Positions 26,458-37,190 are shown, numbered from the stretch's first letter. The stretch is 64,000 bases of DNA from CAWAYR01 sp050250955 (GCA_050250955.1 JBFWNR010000007.1:186001-250000); one strand, 5' to 3'. Notes: generated from the sequence alone by a model not told the origin. A program made the numbers and translations.

Positions 26458-27858
26458 ATGTCGTTCATCACCGGTAAGCAGCTGCCCCGACGCACCTTCC
26501 TCCGCGGCGCCGCCGGGGCCACGGTGGCCCTGCCCTTCCTCGACGCGATGGTCCCGGCCGGTCGGCTGCTGGCCAAGACGACCGAGCGGACCCGCCTGGT
26601 GTGCATCGAGGAGGTCCACGGTCTGGCCGGCTGCAACGACTGGGCGGCGTCCAAGTTCCTCTACGCCCCGGCGACGACCGGCAAGGACTTCGAGCTGGTG
26701 GCCGACAACCCGCTGAAGTCGCTCGAGCCGTTCCGCAACTACCTGACCGTCGTCAGCAACACCGACGTGCGGATGGCCGAGGCGTTCGCCCTGCCGGAGA
26801 TCGGCGGCGACCACTTCCGCTCCAGCGCCGTGTTCCTCACCCAGTCGCATCCCAAGCAGACGCAGGGGTCCGACATCTGGTGCGGCACCTCGATGGACCA
26901 GCTCTACGCCCAGCGCTTCGGCCAGTCGACGCCGCTGCCGTCGATGCAGTTCTGCATCGAGAACCTCGATCAGGCCGGCGGCTGCACCTACAACTACTCC
27001 TGCGCCTACACCGACTCGATCAGCTGGGCCTCCCCCAACGACCCGCTGCCGATGATCCGCGACCCGCGCGTCGCCTTCGACATGCTGTTCGGCTCGGGCA
27101 GCTCGAAGGAGGACCGCGCCGAGCGGCGCCAGACCCGGCGCAGCATCCTCGACTGGATCGCCGGCCAGGTCAGCACGGTCCGCAACGACCTGGGCGCCAG
27201 CGACCGGGTGCGCCTCGACAAGTACCTCGACAACGTTCGCGAGATCGAGCGGCGCATCCAGGCCATCGAGGCCCGCAACACCAGCGGCGAAGCCCGCGAG
27301 CTGCCCGGCGCACCGGCCGGCGTGCCCGACTCGTTCACCGACCACATGCGGCTGATGTTCGACCTCCAGGTGCTCGCCCTGGAGACCGACATGACCCGGA
27401 TCATCACCTTCAAGACCGGCCGCGATTCGCAGAACCGCGTCTTCCCCGAGTGCGAGTCGACCCAGCCGTTCCACCCGGCGTCGCATCACGGCAACCGCGA
27501 GGATCGCATCCTCGAGTTCAACAAGATCTGCAAGTTCCGCGTCGGCCAGCTGCCCTACTTCCTCGAGAAGCTGCAGGCGTCGATGGACGGCGACCAGAGC
27601 CTGCTCGAGAAGACGGTGGTGATGTGGGGCTCGCCGATGGCCGACGCCAACGTCCACAACCACCGCCGCTGCCCGCTCATCTTCCTCGGCCACGGCAACG
27701 GCATCCTCGAGGGCAACCTGCACCTCAAGGCGGCCGACGGCACGCCGATGGCCAACGTGCACCTGAGCCTGCTCAAGCACCTCGGCCTCGAGGACGTGTC
27801 GAGCTTCGGCGACAGCACCGGCGAGTTCTCGTTCCGGCAGTCGGCGCTCACGGTGTAG
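26458..27858 (+). CDS. DUF1552 protein, Tat-exported, triad B
   Basis: A 466-residue paralogue of the DUF1552 proteins at 9709-11100 and 39086-40495. The twin-arginine signal is PRRTFLRGAAGATVALPFLD. It shares EIGGDHFRSSAVFLTQSH, CIENLDQAGGC, VHNHRRCPLIFLG and FGDSTGEFSF. It has an AGGAG ribosome binding site upstream of the ATG at 26458. The enzymatic role is not established for the family. The ankyrin gene follows after 17 bp. Confidence 0.88.
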   Translation: MSFITGKQLPRRTFLRGAAGATVALPFLDAMVPAGRLLAKTTERTRLVCIEEVHGLAGCNDWAASKFLYAPATTGKDFELVADNPLKSLEPFRNYLTVVSNTDVRMAEAFALPEIGGDHFRSSAVFLTQSHPKQTQGSDIWCGTSMDQLYAQRFGQSTPLPSMQFCIENLDQAGGCTYNYSCAYTDSISWASPNDPLPMIRDPRVAFDMLFGSGSSKEDRAERRQTRRSILDWIAGQVSTVRNDLGASDRVRLDKYLDNVREIERRIQAIEARNTSGEARELPGAPAGVPDSFTDHMRLMFDLQVLALETDMTRIITFKTGRDSQNRVFPECESTQPFHPASHHGNREDRILEFNKICKFRVGQLPYFLEKLQASMDGDQSLLEKTVVMWGSPMADANVHNHRRCPLIFLGHGNGILEGNLHLKAADGTPMANVHLSLLKHLGLEDVSSFGDSTGEFSFRQSALTV

Positions 27859-27875
27859 GCGGCGGAGACACGGAC

Positions 27876-29687
27876 ATGCGAGTGCGTCTGCTTCTGAACG
27901 TGGTCGCGGTGGTGGCGATGTCGGCGCTGGCCGGCGCCGCCCCGCCGTCGTCGTCGCCGGTCGCCGACGCCGCCATGCGCGGCGATCGCCAGGCGGTGCG
28001 CACCCTGCTCCAGCAGGGCGCCGACGTCAACGCGGCGCAGGGCGACGGCATGAGCGCGCTGCACTGGGCCGCCGACCGCGGCGACGCCGAGATGACGGCG
28101 ATGCTGGTGGCGGCCGGCGCGACGCCCGGCGCCGTGACCCGCATCGGCCAGTACACGCCGCTGCACCTGGCCAGCCGGGCCGGCAACGTCGCGGCCGTGC
28201 GGGCGCTCCTCGGCGCCGGCGCGGCCGTCGACGCCGCGGCCAACCCCAGTGGCGCGACGCCGCTGCACATGGCGGCGACCGCCGGCAGCGCCGAGGTGGT
28301 CACGGCGCTCCTCGACGCCGGAGCCGACATCAACGCCCGCGAGCACGAATGGGGCCAGACGCCGCTCATCTTCGCGGCGTCGCTCAACCGCATCGCCGCG
28401 GTGAAGGCGCTGCTGGCCCGCGGCGCCGATCCGAACGTCACCTCCAGGACCATCGACCTGCAGAAGCACACCCCGCTCTACCGCGCCTCCAACGAACGCC
28501 TGGCCAAGGTGCTCGAGGCGTCGGCCGGCAAGGGCGGCAAGCCGTCACCCAGCCAGGTGCAGGCAGCCGTGCAGGCGAGCCGCGACCTCTACACGTCGGG
28601 CAAGCTGCCCGAGCCGGACAAGAAGGACGGCGAAGGCCAGCAGCAGTTCTTCGAAGAGACGCCGGGCCTGTCGAGCAAGGGCGGCCTGACGGCGCTGCTG
28701 CACGCCGCCCGCCAGGGCCACCAGGCCACCGTCGCCGCCCTCCTCGACGGGGGCGCCGACGTCAACACGGTGAGCGCCGGCGACGGCACCTCGCCGCTGC
28801 TGATGGCGACCATCAACGGCCAGTTCGACACCGCGATGCTGCTCCTCGAGCGCGGCGCCGACCCCAACCTGGCCGCCGCGGTCAACGGCGCGACGCCGCT
28901 GTGGGCGGCGGTCAACGCCCAGTGGCAGCCGCGCACCCGCTTCCCGCAGCCCCAGGAGATGGAGTTGCAGAAGGCGACCTACCTGGACCTGATGGGCCGG
29001 CTGCTCGAGAAGGGCGCCGACCCGAACGCGCGGCTCTACCAGCACCCCTGGTACATGGTCTACAGCGGCTGCGGCAACCGGAACTGCGGGCTGGCCGACA
29101 CCAGCGGCTCGACGGCGTTCTGGCGCGCCGCCTACGCCACCGACGTCGAGGCGATGCGGCTGCTCGTGAAGTACGGCGCCGACCCGAACATCCCGACGAT
29201 CGCGCCCAAGCAGCGCGTCCGCCGCGGACCCGAGGGCGGCGGTCCGGGGTCGGACGGCGTCAACAAACCCCTGGTCACGCCGCCGCCGGCCCTGCCGGCG
29301 ATTCCCTACGGCGGGCCCGGCGCCACGCCGCTCCACGCCGCCGCCGGCGTCGAGTACGGCGAAGGCTTCGCCGGCAACGCACACCGCCACGCGCCCGACA
29401 GCTGGCTGCCGGCGGTCAAGTTCCTCGTCGAGGAAATGGGCGCCGACGTCAACGCCCGCGACAACGACGGCTACACCGCGCTCCACCACGCCGCCGCCCG
29501 CGGCGACAACGAGGTCATCCTCTACCTGGTCGGCAAGGGCGCCGACGTGACCGTGGTGGCGCGCAGCGGCCAGACCACCGCCGACATGGCCAACGGCCCG
29601 GTGCAGCGGGTCTCGCCCTTCCCCGCCACCGTCGCCCTGCTCGAGAAGCTGGGGAGCAAGAACAACCAGCGCTGTGTTTCTTGCTAG
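27876..29687 (+). CDS. Exported ankyrin-repeat protein, triad B
   Basis: A 603-residue protein with a signal peptide at 1-22 and about ten ankyrin repeats (GDGMSALHWAADRGDAEMTA, GYTALHHAAARGDNEVIL). It has a Lys/Gln-rich insert near residues 210-265 and extra cysteines in SGCGNRNCG. It ends in NNQRCVSC, the ending shared by all three ankyrin paralogues. It is the last gene of triad B and is followed by a strong terminator hairpin at 29742-29767. Probably a periplasmic interaction scaffold (inference). Confidence 0.85.
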   Translation: MRVRLLLNVVAVVAMSALAGAAPPSSSPVADAAMRGDRQAVRTLLQQGADVNAAQGDGMSALHWAADRGDAEMTAMLVAAGATPGAVTRIGQYTPLHLASRAGNVAAVRALLGAGAAVDAAANPSGATPLHMAATAGSAEVVTALLDAGADINAREHEWGQTPLIFAASLNRIAAVKALLARGADPNVTSRTIDLQKHTPLYRASNERLAKVLEASAGKGGKPSPSQVQAAVQASRDLYTSGKLPEPDKKDGEGQQQFFEETPGLSSKGGLTALLHAARQGHQATVAALLDGGADVNTVSAGDGTSPLLMATINGQFDTAMLLLERGADPNLAAAVNGATPLWAAVNAQWQPRTRFPQPQEMELQKATYLDLMGRLLEKGADPNARLYQHPWYMVYSGCGNRNCGLADTSGSTAFWRAAYATDVEAMRLLVKYGADPNIPTIAPKQRVRRGPEGGGPGSDGVNKPLVTPPPALPAIPYGGPGATPLHAAAGVEYGEGFAGNAHRHAPDSWLPAVKFLVEEMGADVNARDNDGYTALHHAAARGDNEVILYLVGKGADVTVVARSGQTTADMANGPVQRVSPFPATVALLEKLGSKNNQRCVSC

Positions 29688-29708
29688 CGCTGGCGAGTAG
29701 CGGTGAGG

Positions 29709-29730
29709 GACTAGCGGCTAGCGGCTAGTC
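29709..29730. repeat. Heptamer tandem repeat (TAGCGGC type)
   Basis: Two full TAGCGGC units and flanking partial units just after the triad B stop codon, 12 bp before the terminator hairpin. Confidence 0.8.
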
Positions 29731-29741
29731 GAGACCGATGA

Positions 29742-29777
29742 GGGCCCGGTGGATTACCGCCGGGCCCTTCGTCTTTC
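29742..29777 (+). terminator. Rho-independent terminator of triad B
   Basis: An 11-bp stem (GGGCCCGGTGG; one G-T wobble) with an ATTA loop, then TTCGTCTTTC. The same stem sequence terminates triad C at 37257-37284. Confidence 0.8.
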
Positions 29778-29809
29778 TGGCGGATGTGACGGTGTGACAA
29801 CGTGGCTTG

Positions 29810-29844
29810 CCAGCCGCCAGCCGCCAGCCGCCAGCCGCAAGCCG
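29810..29844. repeat. Heptamer tandem repeat (CCAGCCG x5)
   Basis: Four perfect CCAGCCG units and one CAAGCCG unit between the triad B terminator and the DinB gene. Confidence 0.85.
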
Positions 29845-29871
29845 CCGGGCAGCTAGCCCTGGTGAGCCTGC

Positions 29872-30348
29872 TCACCAGGTATAGCTGCCAGCTGGAGGCG
29901 GCCACAGTCCCAGGAACTGCCGCAGGATGACCACCTGGCCGAGGTGGTGGGCGTTGTGCTGGCCGACGTGCTCCCAGACGTCGCGTGCGGTGTAGCCGGC
30001 CAGCAGCGGGAACTCGAAGGCCGGCGCGATTGGCGCGTCGGGTTCGAGCTGCTCGACGACGCGGGCGAGACGGTCGAGGCCGGCGACGAACCCGTCGCGC
30101 ACGTCCGGCCACGCGTCCTCGGTGACCTGCGGCCAGCCCACGGCCGCCGTCGCCGCCATCGGCTCGGGATGCCCTTCGGCACGGAGGCGGAACCAGTCCT
30201 GCCAGAACGCCATGTGAGCGACGATCTCGGCGACCGAGTGGGGCACGCCGCCGACCCGTCGAGCGGCGTCGGCAGGACTCAGCCCGGCCAGCGTCGCGGC
30301 CGGCGGCAGGTGCGTATGCGTATCGACGAGCAGGTCACGGACGTCCAT
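29872..30348 (-). CDS. DinB-family putative metalloenzyme
   Basis: A 158-residue four-helix protein. The metal-binding histidines expected for DinB/YfiT proteins appear in PHSVAEIVAHMAFW (residues about 46-59) and HVGQHNAHHLGQVV near the C-terminus. Family members include thiol-S-transferases (bacillithiol or mycothiol dependent), but most are uncharacterised. The start is set at the ATG at 30348; a GTG at 30375 is also in frame. It is transcribed divergently from the ETHE1-like operon. Confidence 0.82.
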   Translation of the reverse strand: MDVRDLLVDTHTHLPPAATLAGLSPADAARRVGGVPHSVAEIVAHMAFWQDWFRLRAEGHPEPMAATAAVGWPQVTEDAWPDVRDGFVAGLDRLARVVEQLEPDAPIAPAFEFPLLAGYTARDVWEHVGQHNAHHLGQVVILRQFLGLWPPPAGSYTW

Positions 30349-30433
30349 GCGGGAGACCCCTCTCTCTCGGCCCACACTCTATCAAGGTCGCCGTAGCGGC
30401 GACGCGGTCGAGCTTGACCGGGGGAGCCGCGGG

Positions 30434-30461
30434 CGATATATTACTTGCCAGTAATATATCG
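30434..30461. promoter_or_regulatory. AT-rich 12+12 bp perfect palindrome, probable ArsR/BigR-type operator
   Basis: The arms CGATATATTACT and AGTAATATATCG flank a TGCC spacer. It is the most AT-rich stretch in the area and lies 75 bp before the MBL-rhodanese gene. Its size and symmetry fit a dimeric ArsR-family repressor, and the candidate repressor is encoded at 31973-32281. BigR and SqrR, which control homologous genes elsewhere, bind AT-rich dyads. Confidence 0.7.
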
Positions 30462-30536
30462 ATCGGGACCCGGCGCTCGACCGTGAGGCCCGTCGCGCCG
30501 GCGACCTGTCCGCCACACCGATCGCGAGGCGCCCCG

Positions 30537-31961
<1,425 letters not shown>

Positions 31962-31972
31962 GCCGGGGCACG

Positions 31973-32281
31973 ATGAGCGCGGCGCTGCTCGACGCCGTCG
32001 CCGCCCGCTTCCGCGTCCTGGCGGAACCGGCCCGCCTGCGCATCCTGGATCGGCTGCGGCACGGCCCGATGCACGTCAACGCGCTGGCCGACGCGACCGG
32101 GCTGCAGCAGGCCAACCTGTCGCGCCACCTGCAGACCCTGCACGCCTGCGGGCTGGTCGAGCGCAGCCGGACCGGCACCTTCATCCACTACGGCATCGCC
32201 GATCCGCAGGTGTTCGCCCTGTGCGACCTGGTGTGCGGCCAGGTCGACAAGGCGGCGCGCCTCCGCCGCCGGGCGTCTTGA
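31973..32281 (+). CDS. ArsR-family regulator (BigR/SqrR-like candidate)
   Basis: A 102-residue winged-helix repressor (LAEPARLRILDRL, QQANLSRHLQTLHACGLVERS, GTFIHYGIAD). Cysteines are at positions 59, 84 and 88. BigR and SqrR sense persulfides through a cysteine pair, so C59 with C84 or C88 could act similarly; this is inference, and the spacing differs from BigR. The ATG at 31973 is preferred; a GTG at 31958 overlapping the previous stop codon is possible. It is adjacent to the dioxygenase gene and the palindrome at 30434. Confidence 0.85.
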   Translation: MSAALLDAVAARFRVLAEPARLRILDRLRHGPMHVNALADATGLQQANLSRHLQTLHACGLVERSRTGTFIHYGIADPQVFALCDLVCGQVDKAARLRRRAS

Positions 32282-32370
32282 AGGCGACGCGCGGTTCTGG
32301 GCACAATGCACCGGTCGAGATCGTCCACGGCGGCAGCTGCGGGCGATCCGGCGCTTCCCTGGAGGCACCC

Positions 32371-32715
32371 GTGAACCTTCGCTCGATGCTCGCTGCCACG
32401 ACCGCTGGACTCCTGCTCGGCGCGCTGCCGGCCGCCGCCGCGCAGGACCAGGCCCTCATCGACAAGGGCAAGGCCGTCTACGAGGCCCAGCGCTGCGCGC
32501 TGTGCCACGCCATCGGCGGACGCGGCAACGCCAAGGGCCCGCTCGACGGCGTCGGCACCAGGCTGAGCGAGGCGGACATCCGCAAGTGGATCGTCTCGCC
32601 CAAGGAGATGAAGTCGCCGACCAACCGCAAGCCGGACATGCGCGCCTACCCGAACCTCCCGGCCGGCGACCTCGACGCCCTGGTCGCCTACATGCTGTCT
32701 CTCAAGGGAGCATAG
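32371..32715 (+). CDS. Monoheme class I cytochrome c, secreted
   Basis: A 114-residue protein with signal peptide 1-23 (LLLGALPAAAA), heme site CALCH followed by GGRGNAKGPLDGVG, and candidate axial methionines (EMKSPTNRKPDM). The GTG start at 32371 has a clear GGAGG 5 nt upstream. It ends 5 bp before the multiheme cytochrome gene, so the two are cotranscribed. It is probably a periplasmic electron carrier for that complex. Confidence 0.88.
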   Translation: MNLRSMLAATTAGLLLGALPAAAAQDQALIDKGKAVYEAQRCALCHAIGGRGNAKGPLDGVGTRLSEADIRKWIVSPKEMKSPTNRKPDMRAYPNLPAGDLDALVAYMLSLKGA

Positions 32716-32720
32716 GCGTC

Positions 32721-34046
32721 GTGGCGTTGGCGCGCACGCCGCTGGCGGCGCTGGGCATCGTCCTGACGACGGCCTGTGCACTGCTGTTCCTGCTGGCGCT
32801 CGTTCTCGACGCGTTCGGCTGGATCGTCAACCCCTACGTCGGCATCCTGATCTTCGGGGCGCTGCCGGCCGGGTTCCTGCTCGGCCTGGTGCTCATCCCG
32901 CTCGGCAACCTGCTCGGCCGCCGCCGCGGCGCGGTCCGCTGGCCGGCCTTCGATCTCGAGAACGTGCGCCACCGCCGCTTCGCGATCGGGCTGCTGGCCG
33001 CCACGGTCGTGAACATCGCGCTCCTGGCCGTCGCCAGCTACGGCGCCGTCCACTACATGGAGACGCAGGCGTTCTGCGGCGAGGTCTGCCACACGGTGAT
33101 GGGCCCGGAGTACATCGCCTACCAGCAGGCGCCACACGCACAGGTCAAGTGCGTCGCCTGCCACGTCGGCGACGGGGCCGGCGCCCTGGTGCAGTCGAAG
33201 GTCGACGGCATGCGCCGGCTGGTCGGCTTCGTCACCGGCGACATCGCCCGGCCGATTCCGACTCCCGTCCACACCATGCGGCCGGCTCGTGAGACGTGCG
33301 CCACCTGCCACTGGCCCGCCATGCAGCGCGGCAACCGCCTGGAGGTCATCCCGTCGTTCGGCGACGACGAGGCGAGCACTCCGGCGCCGACGACGCTCGA
33401 ACTCCACGTCCGCGGCGGCTCGGTCGCCCCAGGTTCCGGGATCCATTGGCACGCCAATCCCGGCGTGGCCATCGAGTACGTGGCGACCGACGCGGCCCGC
33501 CAGACGATCGTCGCGGTGCGCCTGCAGACCGAGGACGGCACGGTGCGCGAGTACCGTCGGCCGGGCGTCGACGACGCCGCCGTGGCCGCCGGCACGCGGC
33601 GGCTGATGGACTGCACCGACTGCCACAGCCGGCCCAGCCACACCTTCGACGCCTCGCCCGAGCGCGCCGTCGATCGCGCGATCGCCGCCGGGCGCGTCTC
33701 GCGGGACGTGCCGTTCGTGCGCCGCGAGATGGTCGCCGCGCTGAAGCGCGGCGCCGAGGCCGGCCGGGCCGAGGCCGTCGCCGACGCCCTGCGCCAAGCC
33801 TACGCCCCCGGCGATGGCCGTCCCGCCGCCGCGGCGGCCGACGTGGACCGAGTCGTCGCCGTGGCCCGGTCGCTGCACGACAGCCACGTCTTCCCGGCGA
33901 TGCGGGTCACGTGGGGCACCTATCGCAACGAGCTCGGGCACACCGACACCACCGGCTGCTTCCGCTGCCACGACGAGGAGCTGGCGACCGCCGAGGGCCG
34001 CGCCATCTCGCAGGACTGCGAGATGTGCCACACGATCAGGGACTGA
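32721..34046 (+). CDS. Membrane-anchored multiheme cytochrome c (NapC/NrfH-like)
   Basis: A 441-residue protein with three predicted membrane helices (about 5-30, 36-60 and 80-110), then a periplasmic domain with six heme-binding sites: CGEVCH (spacing CX3CH), CVACH, CATCH, CTDCH, CFRCH and CEMCH. The first site sits right after the last helix, as in NapC/NrfH quinol dehydrogenases, but has an extra residue between the cysteines. The GTG start is at 32721. It probably takes electrons from quinol and passes them on, possibly to the small cytochrome at 32371-32715. The final acceptor is not encoded here. Confidence 0.85.
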   Translation: MALARTPLAALGIVLTTACALLFLLALVLDAFGWIVNPYVGILIFGALPAGFLLGLVLIPLGNLLGRRRGAVRWPAFDLENVRHRRFAIGLLAATVVNIALLAVASYGAVHYMETQAFCGEVCHTVMGPEYIAYQQAPHAQVKCVACHVGDGAGALVQSKVDGMRRLVGFVTGDIARPIPTPVHTMRPARETCATCHWPAMQRGNRLEVIPSFGDDEASTPAPTTLELHVRGGSVAPGSGIHWHANPGVAIEYVATDAARQTIVAVRLQTEDGTVREYRRPGVDDAAVAAGTRRLMDCTDCHSRPSHTFDASPERAVDRAIAAGRVSRDVPFVRREMVAALKRGAEAGRAEAVADALRQAYAPGDGRPAAAAADVDRVVAVARSLHDSHVFPAMRVTWGTYRNELGHTDTTGCFRCHDEELATAEGRAISQDCEMCHTIRD

Positions 34047-34052
34047 CGCTCA

Positions 34053-34175
34053 AGGGATCAGGGACCGGGGACCAGGGGCCAGGACAGAACTGCCCTCGCG
34101 AGTCACGCTGCTGCGCCGGGTGATGGGGCGTGAGTTCCGTTGGAGGTCTTCCCTGGTCCCCGGTCCCTGATCCCT
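34053..34175. repeat. 25-bp perfect inverted repeat built from heptamers
   Basis: The left arm 34053-34077 and right arm 34151-34175 are exact reverse complements and enclose 73 bp. Each arm is itself a 7-bp periodic run (GATCAGG, GACCGGG, GACCAGG); the right-arm run continues to about 34183. It separates the cytochrome operon from PadR/ADOP pair 2. Confidence 0.85.
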
Positions 34176-34225
34176 GGTCCCTCAACTCGAACTCTTCTAT
34201 CCCCGACATCGTCTAACATCTCGCC

Positions 34226-34555
34226 ATGCCGGCTCCGTCCCCGCTCGGCGAGTTCGAACAGCTGGTCCTGCTCGGCGTCCTGCACGGCGGCGACGACGCC
34301 TACGGGGTGCCGGTCTGGCGCGAGATCGGCACCCGCACCGGACGTGAGGTCTCGCTGGCCGCGGTCTACAAGACCCTGGACCGGCTCGACGGCAAGGGCC
34401 TGGTGCGCAGCCGCGTCGGACCGCCGACGGCCGAGCGCGGCGGCCGTGCCAAACGACTCTACCGGCTGACCCCGGCCGGCCTGCATGCCCTGCGGACCTC
34501 GCTCGCCGGCGTCCGCCTGATGACCGCCGGCCTCGACCAGGTGCTCGGGACATGA
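34226..34555 (+). CDS. PadR-family transcriptional regulator
   Basis: A 109-residue winged-helix protein (FEQLVLLGVLHGGDDAYGV, LAAVYKTLDRLDGKGLV, RAKRLYRLTPAGLHAL). It overlaps the ADOP gene by four bases (ATGA), so it is translationally coupled to it. TAACAT lies 6 nt before the ATG and no Shine-Dalgarno sequence is evident. Unlike the PadR gene at 1525 there is no obvious dyad upstream. It presumably regulates the permease it is coupled to. Confidence 0.88.
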   Translation: MPAPSPLGEFEQLVLLGVLHGGDDAYGVPVWREIGTRTGREVSLAAVYKTLDRLDGKGLVRSRVGPPTAERGGRAKRLYRLTPAGLHALRTSLAGVRLMTAGLDQVLGT

Positions 34556-37179
34556 TCGCGCCGCCCCGCCTGGCCCGGTGGCTGGTCGCCCGGCTGGTGC
34601 CGCCGCCCCTCGCCGACGCCGTGCTCGGCGACCTGCACGAGCTCCTCGCCGCCGAACAGGCCGGTGGGGTGGAGGGGGCACGCCGGCGCTACTGGCGCCG
34701 CGCTCTCGGCGCCGCCTGGCAGTTACGGGCGCGCCGCCGCGCGCCTGCAGTTCGTGGAGATGCCGTCATGTACATCCTGCTCAAGGACGTGGTCCACGGC
34801 CTGCGCCTGTTCGTCGCCCAGCCGGCGTACGCCTGGGCGGCCGTCGTCACGCTGGCCCTGGCCATCGGCGCCAACACCGTCATCTTCAGCATCGCCAACG
34901 TCCTGGTGGTGAAGCCGCTGCCCTTCGCGGACGAATCACGGCTGGGCTGGATCCTGGTCTCGGGGCCGAACGCCGTCCAGGACCGCGCCGGGGTGTCGCT
35001 GCCCGAATTCGCCGCCTACCGCGACGAGGTCACCGCCTTCGCCAGGCTGGGCGCCTGGCGCCGCCACACGGCGACCATCCGCGCCGGCGACAACGCGGAA
35101 ACGGCGGTGCTCCAGCGGGTGGTCGGCGACGTCGTCGGCATCTGGGGTCTCGGCGCCACGATCGGCCGCCCGCTCGCCGCCGCCGACGAGCAGCCCGGTG
35201 CGGCGCGGGTCGCCACCATCAGCCACCAGTTCTGGATCCGCCGCTTCGGCGGCGATCCGGGGGTGCTCGGACGCGAGCTGTTCGTCGAGGGCGAGCGGCA
35301 CGTGGTCGTCGGCGTGGTCGTGCCCGACATCGAGCTCGGCAACATGGCCGAACTCGACGTCTGGGTGCCCGTCGCCGCCGACCCGGCCCTGGCGTCGCGC
35401 CGCGAACGCGGCTGGCGACCGGTCGGCCGTCTGCGGCCGGAGGCGTCGCTCGCCGACGCCGATGCCCAGGTGGCGGGGGTCGCCGCCCGGCTGGGTCGCG
35501 ACTTCCCAGACACCAGCCGCGACTGGACCGCCCGGGTCGGCACGACGCGCGACGCGATGGGCGGCGCCAACACGTGGCTGGTGCTGACCCTGCTGGCGGT
35601 CGTCGTCGGGCTGCTGCTGATCCTCGCCTGCGCCAACGTGATGAACCTGCTCATCGCCCGGCTCATCGCCCGCCGCCAGGAGCTGGCGGTGCGCACCGCG
35701 CTCGGCGCGACCCGCGGCCGCGTCGTCCGGCAGATCGTCGCCGAGAGCCTGCTGCTCGGCCTGGGCGGCGGCCTCGTCGGCCTGGCCATCGGCGCGGCCG
35801 GACTGCGCGCGATTCACGCCGTCGCCACCGAGCCGTTCTTCGACCAGATCGCCATCGACTGGCGGGTCGTGGTCTTCGCGCTCGGGCTGTCGCTGCTGGC
35901 GCCCCTGGCCTTCGCCGTGCTGCCGACGCTCAAGGTGCTCGGTGCCGACGTCCGGCCGGCCCTGCAGGAAGCGACCACGCGCAGCGTCGGCGGCGGCGTA
36001 CGACGCGGCCGCGCCACGCTGGTGCTGCTGCAGGTGGCGCTGGCGGTGATGCTGCTGGCGGTCTCGAGCCTGGTCGTCCGGTCGATGCGCGCGCTGGTCC
36101 TCGCCGACCCCGGCTACGACCCGGCCCCGCTGGTCACCGCCGACCTCCACGTCCCGACCTGGAAACTCGCCGACGACGGCGGGGCGCGGGCGCTCCGCGA
36201 GCGGCTGGTCGAGCGCGCCCGGCTGGTCCCCGGGGTGGCGGCCGCGGCGACCATGAGCGCGATTCCCTCGCTCGACTTCCCGGCCGCCTCCACCGTCGAG
36301 GTGGTCGGCCGCGAGGCGGTCACCGACCGCGATCGGCTGGCGGCGGGACTGGTGGTGGTGAGCCCCGACTACTTCGCCGTCACGCAGCTCCCGCTGGTGG
36401 CCGGCCGCGCCTTCACGCCGGCCGACGCCACCGCCGGCGAGGCGCCGGTCGTCGTCTCGGCCGAAGCGGCCCGGCGCTTCTGGGGCGGAACCGCCGCGGC
36501 GATCGGCCGCCAGCTGCGCCTCGGCACCCCGGGCGTCGACGGCACCCTCGACGCGACGGTCGTCGGCGTGGTGCGCGACACGTTGAACCCGATGGTGGCC
36601 CGGGCTCCGGATCCACTCGTGCTGGTCCTCGACGCCCACCTGCCGACCCGCGCCACTTACCTGGTGGTGCGCGCCACCGCCGCCGACGTCCCGACACGGT
36701 TGCGGGCCGCCCTCCAGGAGGTGGACGGGGACCTCGGCTTCCGCTTGCGCACCGTACCTGAGCGCTTCGCCGACGAGCACTCCTCGAACACGCTGCTGGC
36801 CGGCCTGTTCGCGGCCTTCGCGCTGGTGGCGCTGCTGCTGGCCACCGCCGGACTCTACGGCGTGGTGTCCTACGCGGTCAGCCAGCGGACGCCGGAGATC
36901 GCGGTGCGCCTCGCCCTGGGTGCGTCACCGGGCGCGATCGCGCGCGACGTCGTCGGCGGCAGCCTGCGCCTCGCCCTGGCCGGCGCCGCGCTGGGGCTGG
37001 CCGGCGCCCTGGCGCTGGCCCAGACGATGACGTCGATGCTGTTCGGGGTCACCGCGACCGACGCGCCGACCTATCTCGGAGCCGCCGCAGCGGCCGTGGT
37101 CGCCGCCGTGGTGGCCACGTGGCTGCCGATGCGCCGCGCCGTGGCGGTGGATCCGATCCGGAGCCTGCGGCAGGCGTAG
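34552..37179 (+). CDS. ADOP-family ABC transporter permease
   Basis: An 875-residue duplicated FtsX-like permease. The N-terminal 75 residues (LADAVLGDLHELLAAEQ) are a different prefix type from the permease at 1836-4499. Two halves follow, each with a MacB-like periplasmic domain and FtsX helices (CANVMNLLIARLIARRQELAVRTALGATR is split over the first core). The second half begins at LVLLQVALAVMLLAVSS, and the end is VDPIRSLRQA. No ATPase domain is present. It is coupled to the PadR gene and followed by a heptamer repeat block. The substrate is unknown. Confidence 0.9.
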   Translation: MIAPPRLARWLVARLVPPPLADAVLGDLHELLAAEQAGGVEGARRRYWRRALGAAWQLRARRRAPAVRGDAVMYILLKDVVHGLRLFVAQPAYAWAAVVTLALAIGANTVIFSIANVLVVKPLPFADESRLGWILVSGPNAVQDRAGVSLPEFAAYRDEVTAFARLGAWRRHTATIRAGDNAETAVLQRVVGDVVGIWGLGATIGRPLAAADEQPGAARVATISHQFWIRRFGGDPGVLGRELFVEGERHVVVGVVVPDIELGNMAELDVWVPVAADPALASRRERGWRPVGRLRPEASLADADAQVAGVAARLGRDFPDTSRDWTARVGTTRDAMGGANTWLVLTLLAVVVGLLLILACANVMNLLIARLIARRQELAVRTALGATRGRVVRQIVAESLLLGLGGGLVGLAIGAAGLRAIHAVATEPFFDQIAIDWRVVVFALGLSLLAPLAFAVLPTLKVLGADVRPALQEATTRSVGGGVRRGRATLVLLQVALAVMLLAVSSLVVRSMRALVLADPGYDPAPLVTADLHVPTWKLADDGGARALRERLVERARLVPGVAAAATMSAIPSLDFPAASTVEVVGREAVTDRDRLAAGLVVVSPDYFAVTQLPLVAGRAFTPADATAGEAPVVVSAEAARRFWGGTAAAIGRQLRLGTPGVDGTLDATVVGVVRDTLNPMVARAPDPLVLVLDAHLPTRATYLVVRATAADVPTRLRAALQEVDGDLGFRLRTVPERFADEHSSNTLLAGLFAAFALVALLLATAGLYGVVSYAVSQRTPEIAVRLALGASPGAIARDVVGGSLRLALAGAALGLAGALALAQTMTSMLFGVTATDAPTYLGAAAAAVVAAVVATWLPMRRAVAVDPIRSLRQA

Positions 37180-37190
37180 GAATGCTGGAT

